Assembly (NCBI GenBank): GCA_037127315.1
Contig: JBBBDQ010000443.1
Span: 578,001-642,000, forward strand
Origin: Ascarosepion bandense
Taxonomy: Eukaryota; Mollusca; Cephalopoda; Sepiida; Sepiidae
Length of the DNA: 64,000 nucleotides
Direction of reading: 5' to 3'
Shown here: positions 22,695 to 35,029 of the stretch, piece after piece
Position numbering within the stretch: the first letter of the stretch is position 1
Layout: every line of letters begins with the position of its first letter
Program-made: the position numbers and the translations under genes
The notes under the pieces: generated by a model
The model's input: the letters and a program-made list of their open reading frames with translations, nothing else
Told to the model about the DNA's origin: nothing
Database searches by the model: none

Positions 22695-23685
22695 AAATTA
22701 ATTGTATATTGCGACACATGTTTTGAGATAGATTCTCTTCCGCAGGCAATGGTTTGATGTTGGTTGTGCAGATGATTTACATTTAAATAATAAAAACCTT
22801 TGGTTTGCTGTGGATGTATGTGGGAAGATATAAAATTTACATGTGTGTTTCTTTTAACTAATCAGAGCGAAGATTCATTTTGGTATTTGGCCCCAAAGAA
22901 TCCATACTAACCAACTTTTTCTCTTTTTTATCTTTTTTCCTCCCTCATCCTACCCTTCTCCCTTGTTTCTTTCCCTCCTTAACAGTCAACATATCAACCT
23001 GCCTTTAACCTAATCTTATCATTTTCCCTTTTTTCTCTCTCCCCTTTTTCTTTTGGTTTTATTGCCTTTGATGTGATATGCCCATTTAGGACCAAAGCTG
23101 TCCTTTTCACTTTCTTATCATTTTTGGTCTATCTATTTATTTGTTGTAAAGCTCTTTTTAATAAAAAGAAAAAAATTTTTTATATAAATACTTTTATGTT
23201 TCAATTTATTTTGATAGTTTGTCAGTAACTATTTTCCTTAAGCACTTGTTGGTTGTATCTATGTTACTTCATTTAGATTTTACCCATTTTCTAATGTGAA
23301 CAATTTACAATGTCTACATATGGCATTTATCTCATTGTGTTTATTTAATAGATTGTTATTCTTAAGTGATTTAATAATAAATAGTTTTTTGTATAAACAT
23401 AATGAACATGTTTCATTTATGGACTTACATGTTTTAGCTTCTTTTAGAATTTTCCACTTTATTGTGGTTGGGTTTGTTTTTTTTTTTGTTTCCTTCAGAT
23501 ATCAATGATATTTCGATAAGGATGTTCTATTTTTGTATTTGTTATTATTAAATGAAGAGGTGTGCTGGTAAATCCGCTGTTTAAAAGTATTTTTTGTTCT
23601 CCCTATATAAATTTTTATATTATTTGGGTTTTTCTTTGAAGATATTTCACATTGATAGACAATTGATTCTGTTAGGCACCTGAAT
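22510..23685 (-). mobile_element. Penelope-like retroelement, 3' part with GIY-YIG domain
   Basis: The minus strand from 23680 to about 23270 is open over roughly 130 residues. It starts at CLTESIVYQCEISS, then KIYIGRTKNTFKQRIYQHTS (YIG plus the conserved Arg), NRTSLSKYH, TCSLCLYKKLFII, NLLNKHNEINAICRHCKLF. The I-V-Y...YIGRT layout is that of a GIY-YIG endonuclease, and the Cys blocks follow as in Penelope-like elements. One stop interrupts it after SLSKYH. Downstream (to about 22510) is a non-coding 3' region containing a TA array at 22638-22688. The reverse transcriptase half is absent. Confidence 0.6.
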
Positions 23686-25394
23686 CACTTAATTTATTTT
23701 TAATCTTACTTTTTGTATTTTGTACCAAAATTTGTTTTTAGTGATTTTGATCTGATTTCATGTGAGTGCGTTTTCTATGTTTTGGGTTTCAGCTATTTGC
23801 TGTAAAATGTATGATTTTGTATCCTATAGCATGTTGACAATGCTACTGTAGGTTGTGTTCTTGTTTCCCATGAAATCATTGAACTGTTTGATGATAACTG
23901 CAAACTGTATCCTGTAATACTATGGCAGTCTTTTGAATTTTCCCAGTCAGCAACACCAAAGCCTCTTGAAGTTAGAGGATTATTTGATTTATTAAACACT
24001 AAACAGTGCATTTTTTGTGCCTTTTAAATAGCATAAGACTTGTTTGGCTCTTATCAAATGTTCCATGGTTGGATTTGTGGAATATTGCAACAATTTTGCT
24101 ATAACATAACTTATATCTCGATGAGTGACAGTCATAACATATATCAGGCTGCCAATTATCTCATGGTAATATTTTTCATGCTGGCTCAGCATTGCTTTCA
24201 TCCAGTAGATTGACATACATTTCACAAGGCGTTAATCATGGTTTACAATCTTGCATTCCAAATTTGGTTAGAATCTTTTCAATATATTTCATTTGATTCA
24301 TCTCTATACAGTTATTTTAAGACTTAAATTGTATACCCTGAATGAAAGCAAGCTTTCAAAGATCAGTCATTTTGAATTGTTCATTTAAACATGTTTTTAC
24401 ATTAACACAAAATTGCCACTTGTAGCAATGAGTAGCTCACCAACCAAAGCAATCAGTATTATATTGGAAGTGTTCTATGTGTAAATACAAGAATTTGTAG
24501 CGTAGGGAAATGGTTAGTGTGTCTTTGATAAGGCCTTGTGTCAGACATAACCAAACTCCCTACAACTTAACAAGTTTTATCGAGAATTATCATCAGAAGG
24601 TTTTCATCAGAAGGTTGTTTCTCAGCAATCGTGTGGAATAGCATAAGAATAATATATACAATTAAATAGTAATTAATTAAAAGAAGGCATAACAAAAATT
24701 TGTAGAAATTAATGTTCAATGAGACAGTTAAGGATATCAAGAGTTCGTAAAAAATGTTCGTAGTAGTAATTGTTGAAAGAGAGAAAGAGGACAATGTATG
24801 AGTTTCTTGAAGTTGAAGTTACATTTTAGATGTTTGTCTCATGGCTCCTATCTGACTCTCTTCTGACTGACGTTGATGAAGTCCTTTTATTGTAATCTAG
24901 ATTTTTCACATTTACTCGTGAAGTCCTTTTGATCTTTCAAGTTACTCCCATTCGTCAAAAATCATTTTAACACCTACTTGCAAAATCTGGTTTTGAACTT
25001 TTTCGTTAAGCACATGGTTAATCCTTGATACAAATTTGCCAAGGATCAATAGAAACATTGATCAATAAAATCTGTGTATAGAAATTTATTCTAATTTCAT
25101 CTGCTTTGTTTAAGTCTATTTTAGAATTTTCTTTTAGTTACCATGCAAGTTTGTCATTGTTTGTGCTGGTAATGGAATAACCCTTGGGTTGCTGAACATA
25201 TACTTTGCAGTATATAGGTTCATTTAAATATGTCATTTTTATATCCATTTGGCGGACAAATAAATTATGTTGAATAGCTATTTGCATGAAAGTCCTTCCA
25301 GAGGATAAATATGCTGTGGGAGAGAAAATGTCATGATAATATATTCCAGGCTTTTGCATGTAGCCTTTTGCAACAAATTTAGCTTTGAACTGTT

Positions 25395-25592
25395 CATTAC
25401 TAATCTTCTTAGTTTTGAGAGGTTGAACCCACTGATGATGGTTTGGTGGGTTCAACCTATGATAATTTTACCAGGTGGGAGTTTAGTCTTGAACTGTTCA
25501 TTACTAATCCTCTTAGTTTTAAGAGGTTGAGCCCACTGACGATAGTTTGGTGGGTTCAACCTATGATAGTTTTACCAGGTGGGAGTTAGGTA
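25395..25592 (-). repeat. About 100-bp tandem duplication within copia
   Basis: The segment from CTTGAACTGTTCATTACTAATC to CCAGGTGGGAGTT occurs twice, head to tail, with a few differences. It covers the spacer just before the reverse transcriptase. Confidence 0.8.
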
Positions 25593-26742
25593 AATTCATA
25601 CGTATTGTTTGTGTTTAAAGCAGTTATTTCTTTGTTCATAGCATCACACCATTTTGTAGAGTCATTTTAAGTAATAGCTTCATTATAATTAATGGGTACT
25701 TTCTTTACTAAACAACAATAGTCTATAGTTGGATTTCATTCACCATCCAAATTATTAATAACGTAATCTTTTAAATATTCGGGTAGTTTTTGTAACCTGC
25801 TTAGATATTATCTGTTGAGTATTTCGGCACTAAGATTAACTCTTGTATTGTTGCAGGAATTTGGTGATTTTGTAGTTTCACTTTCTTGTTTTTTTCACCC
25901 CATGAGAATCTTCCCACAAACATCTGGGAAGTGTTGTACTTTTTTTTTTCCAACCAACCAGAGTTGAGTATTCGGATGTGAATTCTGTACTGTTATCATT
26001 TAAGTGTTTTATAGAACTGTACGGAGCAATGTCAGCTAAATATTTCTTTGTGATGGGAAATATATCATTTTTTAGTTTCAGAAAATAAACCGTAATCAGA
26101 CCAGAATAATCAACCACAAAGACCTTGGTTCAGTTGGGCCATCTATATCACAATGATCAAGGTTGAATATTTTAGTTGCCCTTTTGTCAAGTAACTTCTT
26201 TTTATACTTGTACTATTTTGCCTTGGATACATATTTCACGTTTTAAATTTGATTTATCGACAATTTTTATGCCTTTCATAACTTCTTGTAGCTGTACTAG
26301 TCTTTTAGATTGCAATGTCTAAGAATTTGAGGCTATTGTTTTAGGTTACACATAAGTTTTGGAAGTTAATACAGTGTTTAAATACTATAAGCATCCATTT
26401 CTTTTTATGTCAAATTTCACACTATTTCCGTAGATAAATTCCAAATAATTATGGACAAATTTTACAGAATCTCCTTTTTTGGTAATGGCTTATATTGAGA
26501 ATATACTTTGAATCTAGGAATGTATAGAGCACCATTTAAAATGCATCTTTTCTTGTGTCTGTTATAGTTACTTGTACATCGCCTCTTTTTAAAACAATAT
26601 GACTTGGTCGACTGCCATCTGCCAATTCAATATGATAGTTTTCTGGAATAAAAGCATTATTGAAAGTAAGAAATTTAGATTCATCTGTAATAATGTGTGG
26701 TGGCTCCATAGTCAACAAGTAAACCGCTTTTGTTGGAAATGG

Positions 26743-27053
26743 TCAGTCAGTTAAGTGCCATACGTGATATACGCTTGGGCTATCATGTCTCAAAAGAGAC
26801 ATGACTGACTGGGCAGAAGATTATCTTGCAGTAGGTTGCCATTACTTTCTGTGGTAGACTGGTTACCAGCCAAGGCTATAGAACCCAATCTATCTTGTTA
26901 TTTAACCCATAACTGGAGGGAAGAGACGGATTAATACCTTTCCCAAGGTTATTTGTGCGTAAGTGAATGCAAGGAATTCAGCAGGAATTCAAACTCAGCT
27001 TCCCGAATCCTCGTTCCGAGTCGATATCCACTACACCATAATGCACATCCATA
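26743..27053 (-). mobile_element. tRNA-derived SINE (family S), full length, with TSD
   Basis: Complete copy of 311 bp. The plus strand runs from TCAGTCAGTTAAGTGCCATA to the complement of the tRNA-like head (CGATATCCACTACACCATAA). TGGAAATGG flanks both sides (26734-26742 and 27054-27062). It interrupts the copia element between gag and protease. Confidence 0.9.
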
Positions 27054-27469
27054 TGGAAATGGTATCTAGTCCAACTGAAAACAAAAATGAATATTCATTA
27101 TCATATGAATATTCATTATTTACAAAATGAGCTTTCTTTTTGTTTCTGCACTTGGTACTTTTATGTTCAGGTCTGTGACAAGCACAGCAGATAATATTTT
27201 TGTCTAGTGGATTGGAATTATAGCATCTTGAATTATTTACTGAGTAATTCCAAAATTTTCTTTGGCAATCCAAATTTACCACAAAGTAAAACTGGTAGGA
27301 ACATTAGTTTGTGGCTTTGGTCTTGGTATCCGGTGAGTCATTATAATATTTTCACTGCTATTTTCCTGAATTATCTTTTCAGTTTCTTCAGATCTTCAAA
27401 ATGTTGTCACTTTGAATTCACTAAACATCAGGTAGATTGTCTTTCTGAGTAATAACAGCTGCAAATGGC

Positions 27470-30062
27470 TTGAAATTGGGTGGTAGGTATTTTTGGGCCA
27501 TAGCTATTAGTAAACCATTGCTAATTACTTCCCCTGACGTTTTTAATAAAATGGCCACATTTTTAGACAGGGGCTGGGGAGCTAGAGAGATATTGGGCAA
27601 TCATAGCTTAGTTGATCTGATCAGCGAGTTTGGTCTTGTAGGTAGACACTGGGTCGATCACCTAAAGCAGGAGATGTGGATGTGGGCACTTAAGTGGCCA
27701 TCTACCCAGGTAGCCAGTTACCAGGATAGAATATTAGTGTGAAGAATCAATCTAGATTTACTAGATTGCCCCACATGTCACTGATTAGGCTATTCAAACA
27801 ATAAACTTGTCTATACCGAAATGGGGCCAGGTGTTAAGCCTAGAATGTCTAGATACTAGAAGTTCAATCTGTCTTTACTAGACAGGCAGAACTTCCAGCA
27901 ACAGCTAACTAGATTAGTGTAATGGAAACTAGTGGGGGTGGTTATTGAAAATAGGTGGTGGAAAAGGCTTAAGGGTAGAATTAGGCCTTTCACCTCCAAA
28001 TCTGGCTCACAGCCTATCACGTTAAATACACCGGTTCTTGCTCGATCACCAAAGTTAAGAAACATTGAGCCTGGTCAGTACTTAGATGGGTGACCGCTTG
28101 GGAATACCGGGTGCTGTAAGCGTTTAGTAACAGATGTGCGTTGTGGTGCAGTGGATATCGGCTCAGAAAGAGAAATCGGTGAGCCGAGTTCAAATTCCAG
28201 TTGAATACCCTGCATTCACTTAAGCACTGGTACCCTTGGGAAAGGTATTAATTCGTCCCTTCCCTCCAGTTATGGGTTAAATAACAAGAGTAGGACTTGG
28301 GGACTCTGCCCTTAAAAAACAAATCCCAATGAATCTTGATACTCGAAAAGAAAAAAAAATGTATTATTAGACACAAAACTTATATAAACAACAATAAATT
28401 GTTGAAAGAAAAAAAAGTATTACCAGCAATAAATAAATAAAATTTAGTTGGCAATAAATGACCCGCCGAGGTTGATATGCCATAAAAACAAAACAACCAA
28501 TCAACCAACAACCTCCAAATATAGCCAATGACTTGCTCTAGATAAGACTAAAAAGTTGAAGACTATGAAAGATAGTTTGTCCCAGATGGCGGTTGGGAGG
28601 GGATTCTCTAGACATAGCTTTAGCAAGGCAGGCTCTGGAGTGTGCAGCTCACTGGTCATGTAGTTAGGCATAGATTAAACAAAATGTTTAACAAAGCTGT
28701 GAATATAGGCACAGAATTGCATAACAAAGATATCCATCAAGGCTCTAATTGATACATTCAGGAGGTCAATACCTTGGATAAACATATGAGGCTAACCAAA
28801 AACAGAGCGTGCAGTCTAGTTCTATATGGAATCACTGTACCTCATGATGCTTGAGCCAGAGTTTCCACGTAGGCTGATGATGTATCCATTTTTATGTCCT
28901 GTTGTAGCTAGGTTAATGAGGTGATTAAAAAGGCCTTGAATGGTACGAAAAGGTCACAGGAGCCAAGATTAACTGTAACAAGTCTTCTGGCTTGCAGTTA
29001 GTGCCGGGAAGGTGATTGCACTTCTGAGGCCCTTTATTTGGACTGACAGACCCATCCTCATTCTTAGAGTGTAGTTTGGGTTTGGGCTCCATCTGAAAAA
29101 GAATTGGTCAGAGGTATAGGCAAAGGTCAGAGCAGCTGTCTGGACTTGGTTCCAATGGAAGTTGTCCATAAGGAGTATTCCTGAGATAAACGCCACTTAT
29201 GTCTTTCCTCTCATCCTTTATGTCTTTACTTCCTGTCTGCAAGAACCATGAGAAGGTGCTTGAGTGCTAGCTCTCCTTCGTTTTGTTGGATGGTCTGTAG
29301 AGAGGTCTGTGTCCGTGTTATATGGGTCTGAGAATGCCACACTTGGTGAGCCTCTGGTACACCTTGAGGTTGGCTTTCCTTTGCTGTGTATTAATAGAAG
29401 ACTTTATCTTGGAGGGGGTGTTAAGGACACCAACCCTAGCCTTACTATCACTCCTGTTTCTAGGATTTTCCATGACAGTGGTTGAGCACTGTCATAAGCT
29501 CCAAAGTCAGTTGAGATTTCTCAGAGAGTGTACAGCGGCATTGAGGGTCATTCCTCATTCATGTGACCTTTCATGTCCTAGAAGAATCTTGTATTGAGAA
29601 TTAGTACAGGGGGTTACTAAGAAACCTCTCTGTGGGTATCTTGTGCTCTTTCTGGTATTGGATGCCAGTGGCGGATTTCCTCAGCAACACTGAGTTCCCA
29701 CTTATCTGGAGTTTGATTTGGAACATGCTATCTCTTAATGACATAGCCTTTAGAGGGGACTGGAAGAATTAGCCTAGCTATCATTGGTGTGACCTTGGTT
29801 TAGAGGAAACTACTTCACATGTCCTCTACCATTGTCCTCAGGTGCACCTATTCTGGGACTATGTTTGCAAGTTGATAGCTTGTATCGATCATGAACATCT
29901 TGTGTCCATCAATCTCACATATGCATGCAATAATATGTCACTCCTTTATTCTGGGTTAAAACAAATGGTGTTTCTGACATTGCTAGTTGTGGCAAGAATG
30001 GTGATTTTGATGTCACGAATGGAGGGAATCTCGTAATACAAATGCTATTTTTATCAGGATTT
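27470..30062 (+). mobile_element. Tx1/L1-like LINE, internally deleted
   Basis: The 5' part encodes the end of an apurinic-type endonuclease and linker (SLVDLISEFGLVGRHWVDH, SYQDRILV at about 27720, RMSRY, and a TSKSGSQ block at about 27993). After the SINE at 28012-28512 the linker resumes (DKTKKLKTMKDSLSQ at about 28540). The 3' part gives CDLGLEETTSHVLYHCPQVH at about 29790, the zinc-binding motif that follows the reverse transcriptase in Tx1-like LINEs (zf-RVT, C-X-G-EE--H-L--CP). Most of the polymerase is missing or scrambled and stops are common. Confidence 0.7.
28012..28512 (+). mobile_element. Composite SINE: 5S rRNA head fused to tRNA SINE, copy 1
   Basis: 28012-28124 is clearly 5S-rRNA-derived. 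It keeps the internal promoter (CCTGGTCAGTACTTAGATGG, GTGACCGCTTGGGAATACCG, GGTGCTGTAAGCG). Twelve bases later the family S tRNA-like head begins (GTTGTGGTGCAGTGGATATC, then GAGTTCAAATTCC), followed by part of the S body, a different 3' region (CTTAAAAAACAAATCCCAAT...) and an AACAACCAATCAACCAAC tail. It lies in a Tx1-like LINE. CTCCAAAT at both sides (27994 and 28513) looks like a diverged longer target duplication. Confidence 0.85.
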
Positions 30063-30073
30063 ACCAAAAGTAA

Positions 30074-30533
30074 GGCCTATCACGTTGAATACACTGCTTC
30101 TCGCTCCATCACCGAAGTTAAGCAACGTTGAGCCTGGTCAGTACTTAGATGGGTGACCGCTTGGGAATACCAGGTGCTGTAAGCGTCTAGTGACAGATGT
30201 GCATTGTGGTGCAGTGGATATTGGCTTGGAAAAAGAAATTGGTGAGCCAAGTTTGAATTCCATTTGAATACCCTGCATTCACTTAAGCACTGGTACCCTT
30301 GGGAAAGGTATTAATCGGTCCCTTCCCTCTAGTTGCCCTTAAAAAACAAATCCCAATGAATCTTGATATTCGAAAAGAAAAATGTATTACTAGATGCAAA
30401 ACTTATATAAAAAACAATAAATTGTTGAAAGAAAAAGGTATTACCAGCAATAAATGAATAAAGTTTAGTTGGCAATAAATGACCCACTGAGGTGTTGATT
30501 TGCCATAAAAACAAAACAACCAACCAAACAACT
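30074..30533 (+). mobile_element. Composite SINE: 5S rRNA head fused to tRNA SINE, copy 2
   Basis: Same architecture as 28012-28512: 5S part 30074-30187 (TGGTCAGTACTTAGATGGGT kept), tRNA-like part from about 30198 with GTGGTGCAGTGG and GAATTCC, the shared 3' region and an AACCAACCAAACAACT tail. A 75-bp stretch of the S body present in copy 1 is missing. AAAAGTAA duplications at 30066-30073 and 30534-30541 bracket 460 bp, so the whole composite moved as one unit. This is not a functional 5S rRNA or tRNA gene. Confidence 0.9.
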
Positions 30534-30904
30534 AAAAGTAAATGCCCATAATTTTATTTTCCTGAAATACACACATACAGTAGGTCAAACTGGTCTATTG
30601 GTTCTTGATTGTCTGGGTTTTATTAAAATTGTAAAAAGTGCTTTTTAAAATAATGAAAATGAATGAGGCAGTCTACAGCAGTCGTGGTGTCAAGAGGAAA
30701 GCCATTCTTTTTTAACTTTTTGGCTTGGGGGGGAGCATTTGTTAAACTTTGCTGAAATTTGTTAAAACTAGAAAGCAAAATTCAGTGTGTCAAGGGAGAT
30801 TTGTATTTCCATTCTGACATAGATCTCTGTCCATGGCTTTAATCATAGCATTATGCATGTGTGTTTTGTTTTTTGTAATTAATAATTTTAATGTTTCTTT
30901 ACAG

Positions 30905-30968
30905 ATGGATTTACTTCCTTCCATATTGCTCTCCCTTTACAAAAAGATGCTTCCGGCCATTTGTCACC
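30905..30968 (+). CDS. Protease exon A: N-terminal prodomain
   Basis: 64 nt between TTTCTTTACAG and the donor GTGAGTTC. Starting with two bases of a split codon it reads GFTSFHIALPLQKDASGHLS. The end phase (CC plus A) matches exon B exactly. The ATG at its first base is in a different frame and is not the start. The upstream exon must end with one base of a codon and was not found. Confidence 0.7.
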
Positions 30969-33900
30969 GTGAGTTCATTCATACTTTCACTTGAGACTGT
31001 CTAATTGAATTCTTGTCATCCAAGTTATTTTTACAGCTTTTCTTAAAAAAATCATTTTCTCTTAGTTGCAAGTTTCTAAGATTTATGGATAAAAATCTCT
31101 GTTTCTATTTTTTCTGTTTAATTTAGTTACGTTTCATTAAACGACTAAAGATTTGTATGTTTGCTTAATGTTCTATTTTTTATTTTAATCATTTCACCCT
31201 TTGCAAGGTAGTAAAGCCACTAAGACACAAGAGGTTACTGAGTGTGAAAGAATAAGAAAAAAGAAACATTATCACAAGAGTGAGAATGACAGAAGAGTAA
31301 TCAAGAAGATTAAGTGTTTCTGTACAAGGAACTGACCACTGGCATGAGGGTGGCCTTATTTTCACTTAAAGGACATCTACAAAAAGGACACGGATATCAA
31401 GAGGTGGGAAAACATTGGTAACAATTGCTCATGCTGGAGATACGATTTACATGCCGAACGATGGTGAGGAGATAAGATAACAAAGGCTTGCAGAAAGTAA
31501 ATATGGTGACATCAGGGAAGAGCGTCTTCACTTGCGCTCATTACAGTTGTGATCATCACTCGCATGTGGGCTTGTACAGCTATAACAGATGCTGCACAAT
31601 CTTCAACAAATGAGATATAAATCTTTGGGTGCAGATGCCACACACAGACACACACAAGAAAACTATTGACATTGCATTTAATTTTTAAAGATCAAACTTG
31701 GTTAGAAATCATGGAGCTGGAACAAAGTGTCACAAGCAAGAAGTATGAGAAAATAAACTTTTAGCATAGAACTTATGGTTACATCAAGCCATTCAACTGA
31801 ATTGATGACATTTTGCTGAAAATCTGGTACTACACTTCAAATTCATAAAATCAAGGTACCATAATGAAGTGTTCATCTGAACAATTACCATGAATGTAGT
31901 TTTAGTAAAGGCACAGGGAAGCTATATTATGTTGGTGAGAAAGTAACTGAAGCTGAGATGCCAGTTCAGGACCAATAATATTGTTTAAATTCCTCCTTTC
32001 TATGTAGCAAAAACAGAAAGCCCTCTTTTCAGAGAATTCTCCCCTTTATATGATACCAACAGAAAATTCTCTCCTCTATGTAATGCAAACAGAAAATTCT
32101 TCCCTCTGTATAATACAAACAGAAAATTCTTCCCTCTGTATAATGCAAACAGAAAATTCTTCCCTCTGTATAATGCAAACAGAAAATTCTTCCCTCTGTA
32201 TAATGCAAACAGAAAATTCTTCCTTCCGTATAATGCAAACAGAAAATTCTCCCCTCTGTATAATGCAAACAGAAAATTCTTCCTTCCGTATAATGCAAAC
32301 AGAAAATTCTCCCCTCTGTATAATACAAACAGAAAATTCTCCCCTCTGTATAATGCAAACAGAAAATTCTTCCCTCTGTATAATGCAAACAGAAAATTCT
32401 TCCCTCTGTATAATGCAAACAGAAAATTCTTCCCTCTGTATAATACAAACAGAAAATTCTCCCCTCTGTATAATGCAAACAGAAAATTTTTCCCTCTGTA
32501 TAATGCAAACAGAAAATTCTCCCCTCTGTATAATGCAAACAGAAAATTCTCCCCTCTGTATAATGCAAACAGAAAATTCTCCCCTCTGTATAATGCAAAC
32601 AGAAAATTCTCTCCTCTGTATAATACAAACAGAAAATTCTTCCCTTTGTATAATGCAAACAGAAAATTCTTCCCTCTGTGTTGTTTTTTTTTTTTTAATC
32701 ATATCACCCCAAGCAACGCGGTAACGCCTCTGATGTGCAGGGGGCTACGTAATAGTGAAAAGAATTGAAAAGAGAAAGCCGGAAACCACATTCTAAACAG
32801 GGAACAAGGGATGAGCATCTTCACCTGTTCAATAGACATGGGTGGAGTGTGAACCGGGCGATAGATAGATCTATCTACTCCAATTGAGAAAAAAAAAAGA
32901 AAAAGAAACCAAAGTGAGAAGACTGGAAAAGAGAAATCCGGAAACCACATCCTAAACAGGGAACAAGGGATGAGCCTCTTAACCTGTTCAATAGATGTGG
33001 GTGGAGTGTGAACCGGGCGATAGATAGATCTATCTACTCCAACTGAAAAAAAAAAACATGGTAGTGAAAGTCCAGTCAAGAGATTTCTGCTAAAATCAAA
33101 AGAAAAGAATTAAAGAAAACCAATTAAACATGAAAAGCTTAGAATTTAAAATTAGGCAGAAGGGAAAAAAAAAGACTTACTTTAACAATATTTCAAATAA
33201 AAGATTCTCAACTCGACACAAGGGTCGTCTTTTGTTTCTACATTGAATGAGCGATGTTTTATCAAGCAGTTAACGGTATTTAAAAAATAGTATTTGCTGA
33301 CTGATTTATCATAAATACTCAGATCCACTTCCATATCGAGCACTGCTTCAAACCAATGTCCCAAACGCTGTCAATAATCTTCCTCGCTTCCTCTGTATAA
33401 TGCAAACAGAAAATTCTTTCTTCCGTATAATACAAACTGAAAATTCTCCCCTCTGTATAATACAAACAGAAAATTCTCCCCTCGATATAATACAAACTGA
33501 AAATTCTCCCCTCTGTATAATACAAACAGAAAATTCTCCCCTTTGTATAATGCAAACAGAAAATTCTCCCCTCTGTATAATACAAACTGAAAATTCTCCC
33601 CTCTGTATAATACAAACAGAAAATTCTCCCCTCTGTATAATACAAACAGAAAATTCTCCCCTCTGTATAATACAAACTGAAAATTCTCCTCTCTGTATAA
33701 TACAAACAGAAAATTCTCCCCTCTGTATAATGCAAACAGAAAATTCTCCCCTCTGTTTAATGCAAACAGAAAATTTTCCCCTCTGTATAATGCAAACAGA
33801 AAATTCTTCCCTCTGTATAATACAAACAGAAAATTCTCCCCTCTATATAATACAAACTGAAAATTCTCCCCTCCATATAATGCAAACAGAAAATTCTTCC

Positions 33901-34985
33901 CTCTGTATAATACAAACAGAAAATTCTCCCCTCTATATAATACAAACTGAAAATTCTCCCCTCCATATAATACAAACAGAAAATTCTCCCCTCTGTATAA
34001 TACAAACAGAAAATTCTTCCCTGTATATAATACAAACAGAAAATTCTCCCCTCTATATAATGCAAACAGAAAATTCTCCCCTCTGTATAATACAAACAGG
34101 AAGGTTTAATTTTATGGTCACAATTTCTTTATTAAATCTCGTTCCTGAATCTTTCTTGCCATTAATCTCATCTAATCAATAATTTAACTCCCAATTTGTT
34201 TTACCTCGTTTTGATTTTAATTCATAATCTTTTGTTTATTTTTAGATTTCATTCAAAAAGACTGAAGACAAATTCTAATGAAGATATTATTATTCATCTG
34301 CCATTTGAAAAAGAAACCATGATTCTTCAATTGCAAACTGGTTTCTCCGTTCTTCATCCAACTGCATCGGTCAGTTTAGCCAGTGGGAACAAAGAGAAAA
34401 TGATCTCCACTGGACCTTTCCCCAACTGTTATATCTCTGGCCATGTGGTCTCTCATGATGGAATAGCTTCCTTTTCACACTGTGGTGATGGATTGGTAAA
34501 TATCTGTATTAAAGAAGAACATATATCTGTTATATGAATATATATGTAATTATTGCTATTATTATAGATGCAGTTGGAATTACAAGAAAGATGTGTTCTT
34601 TCGAAGCTCTTGAAAATTGAAAATATATTGTTTTTTTTTTTTATTTATTTGAAATTTTGTTATTTTTACTACTATTTTAATGTAAGCATAAATTTTTCTA
34701 CGTATTATTTAATTTGTCTGTTTCTCCTTTAATAATCCTGATTCATTAATCAATTAGTTTTCTTATTATTCATATATCACTTAGTTGTTGATATTTTGAA
34801 ATATTTTTTTTTAAAATTACAATACTTTTTCTTAGGAAACAATTTGACAGGAAAAAAAACAACATATAACGATATTTCTTAGAAAGACTACATTTTTTTT
34901 TTTTAGTTGTTGTTAACGATATTTTCAAAGAATTTAATGAAACTGAATATACAAATGGGCAAACAAATGATTGAACAACTGAATA

Positions 34986-35029
<44 letters not shown>

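Larger units (their letters stand above)
23793..27290 (-). mobile_element. Ty1/copia retrotransposon, decayed, minus strand
   Basis: Reading leftwards from 27290: a gag CCHC knuckle (CCACHRPEHKSTKC, spacing C-X2-C-X4-H-X4-C), a protease-proximal stretch (HIELADGSRPSH), integrase (DNSTEFTSEY; FPITKKYLAD), reverse transcriptase (FVAKGYMQKPGIYYHDIFSP; MDIKMTYLNEPIYCKVYVQQP), a YHEIIGSLIYVMT block, and RNase H (ADWENSKDCHSITGYS; QPTVALST). This is the canonical copia order gag-PR-IN-RT-RH. Stops and indels are frequent, an unclassified segment lies at about 24480-25090, and a SINE sits at 26743-27053. No LTR pair was found. Confidence 0.85.

Noticed and set aside
28012..28124. A functional 5S rRNA gene
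   Set aside because: Sequence is diverged, is fused directly to a tRNA-type SINE head, has no proper terminator, and a second copy shares the junction.
30905..30907. ATG at the first base of exon A as translation start
   Set aside because: That frame does not join exon B in phase, whereas the shifted frame does and continues the propeptide.
32029..32724. Three overlapping frames of more than 200 codons on both strands
   Set aside because: Artefact of a 30-bp tandem unit without stops; no start context, codon pattern or family match.
32006..34105. CRISPR-like array
   Set aside because: Units are directly adjacent with no unique spacers, and the DNA is from a eukaryote.
33400..34182. 260-codon frame that seems to run toward exon B
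   Set aside because: It is the translation of the 30-bp satellite and stops at 34182, before the exon B acceptor at 34245.
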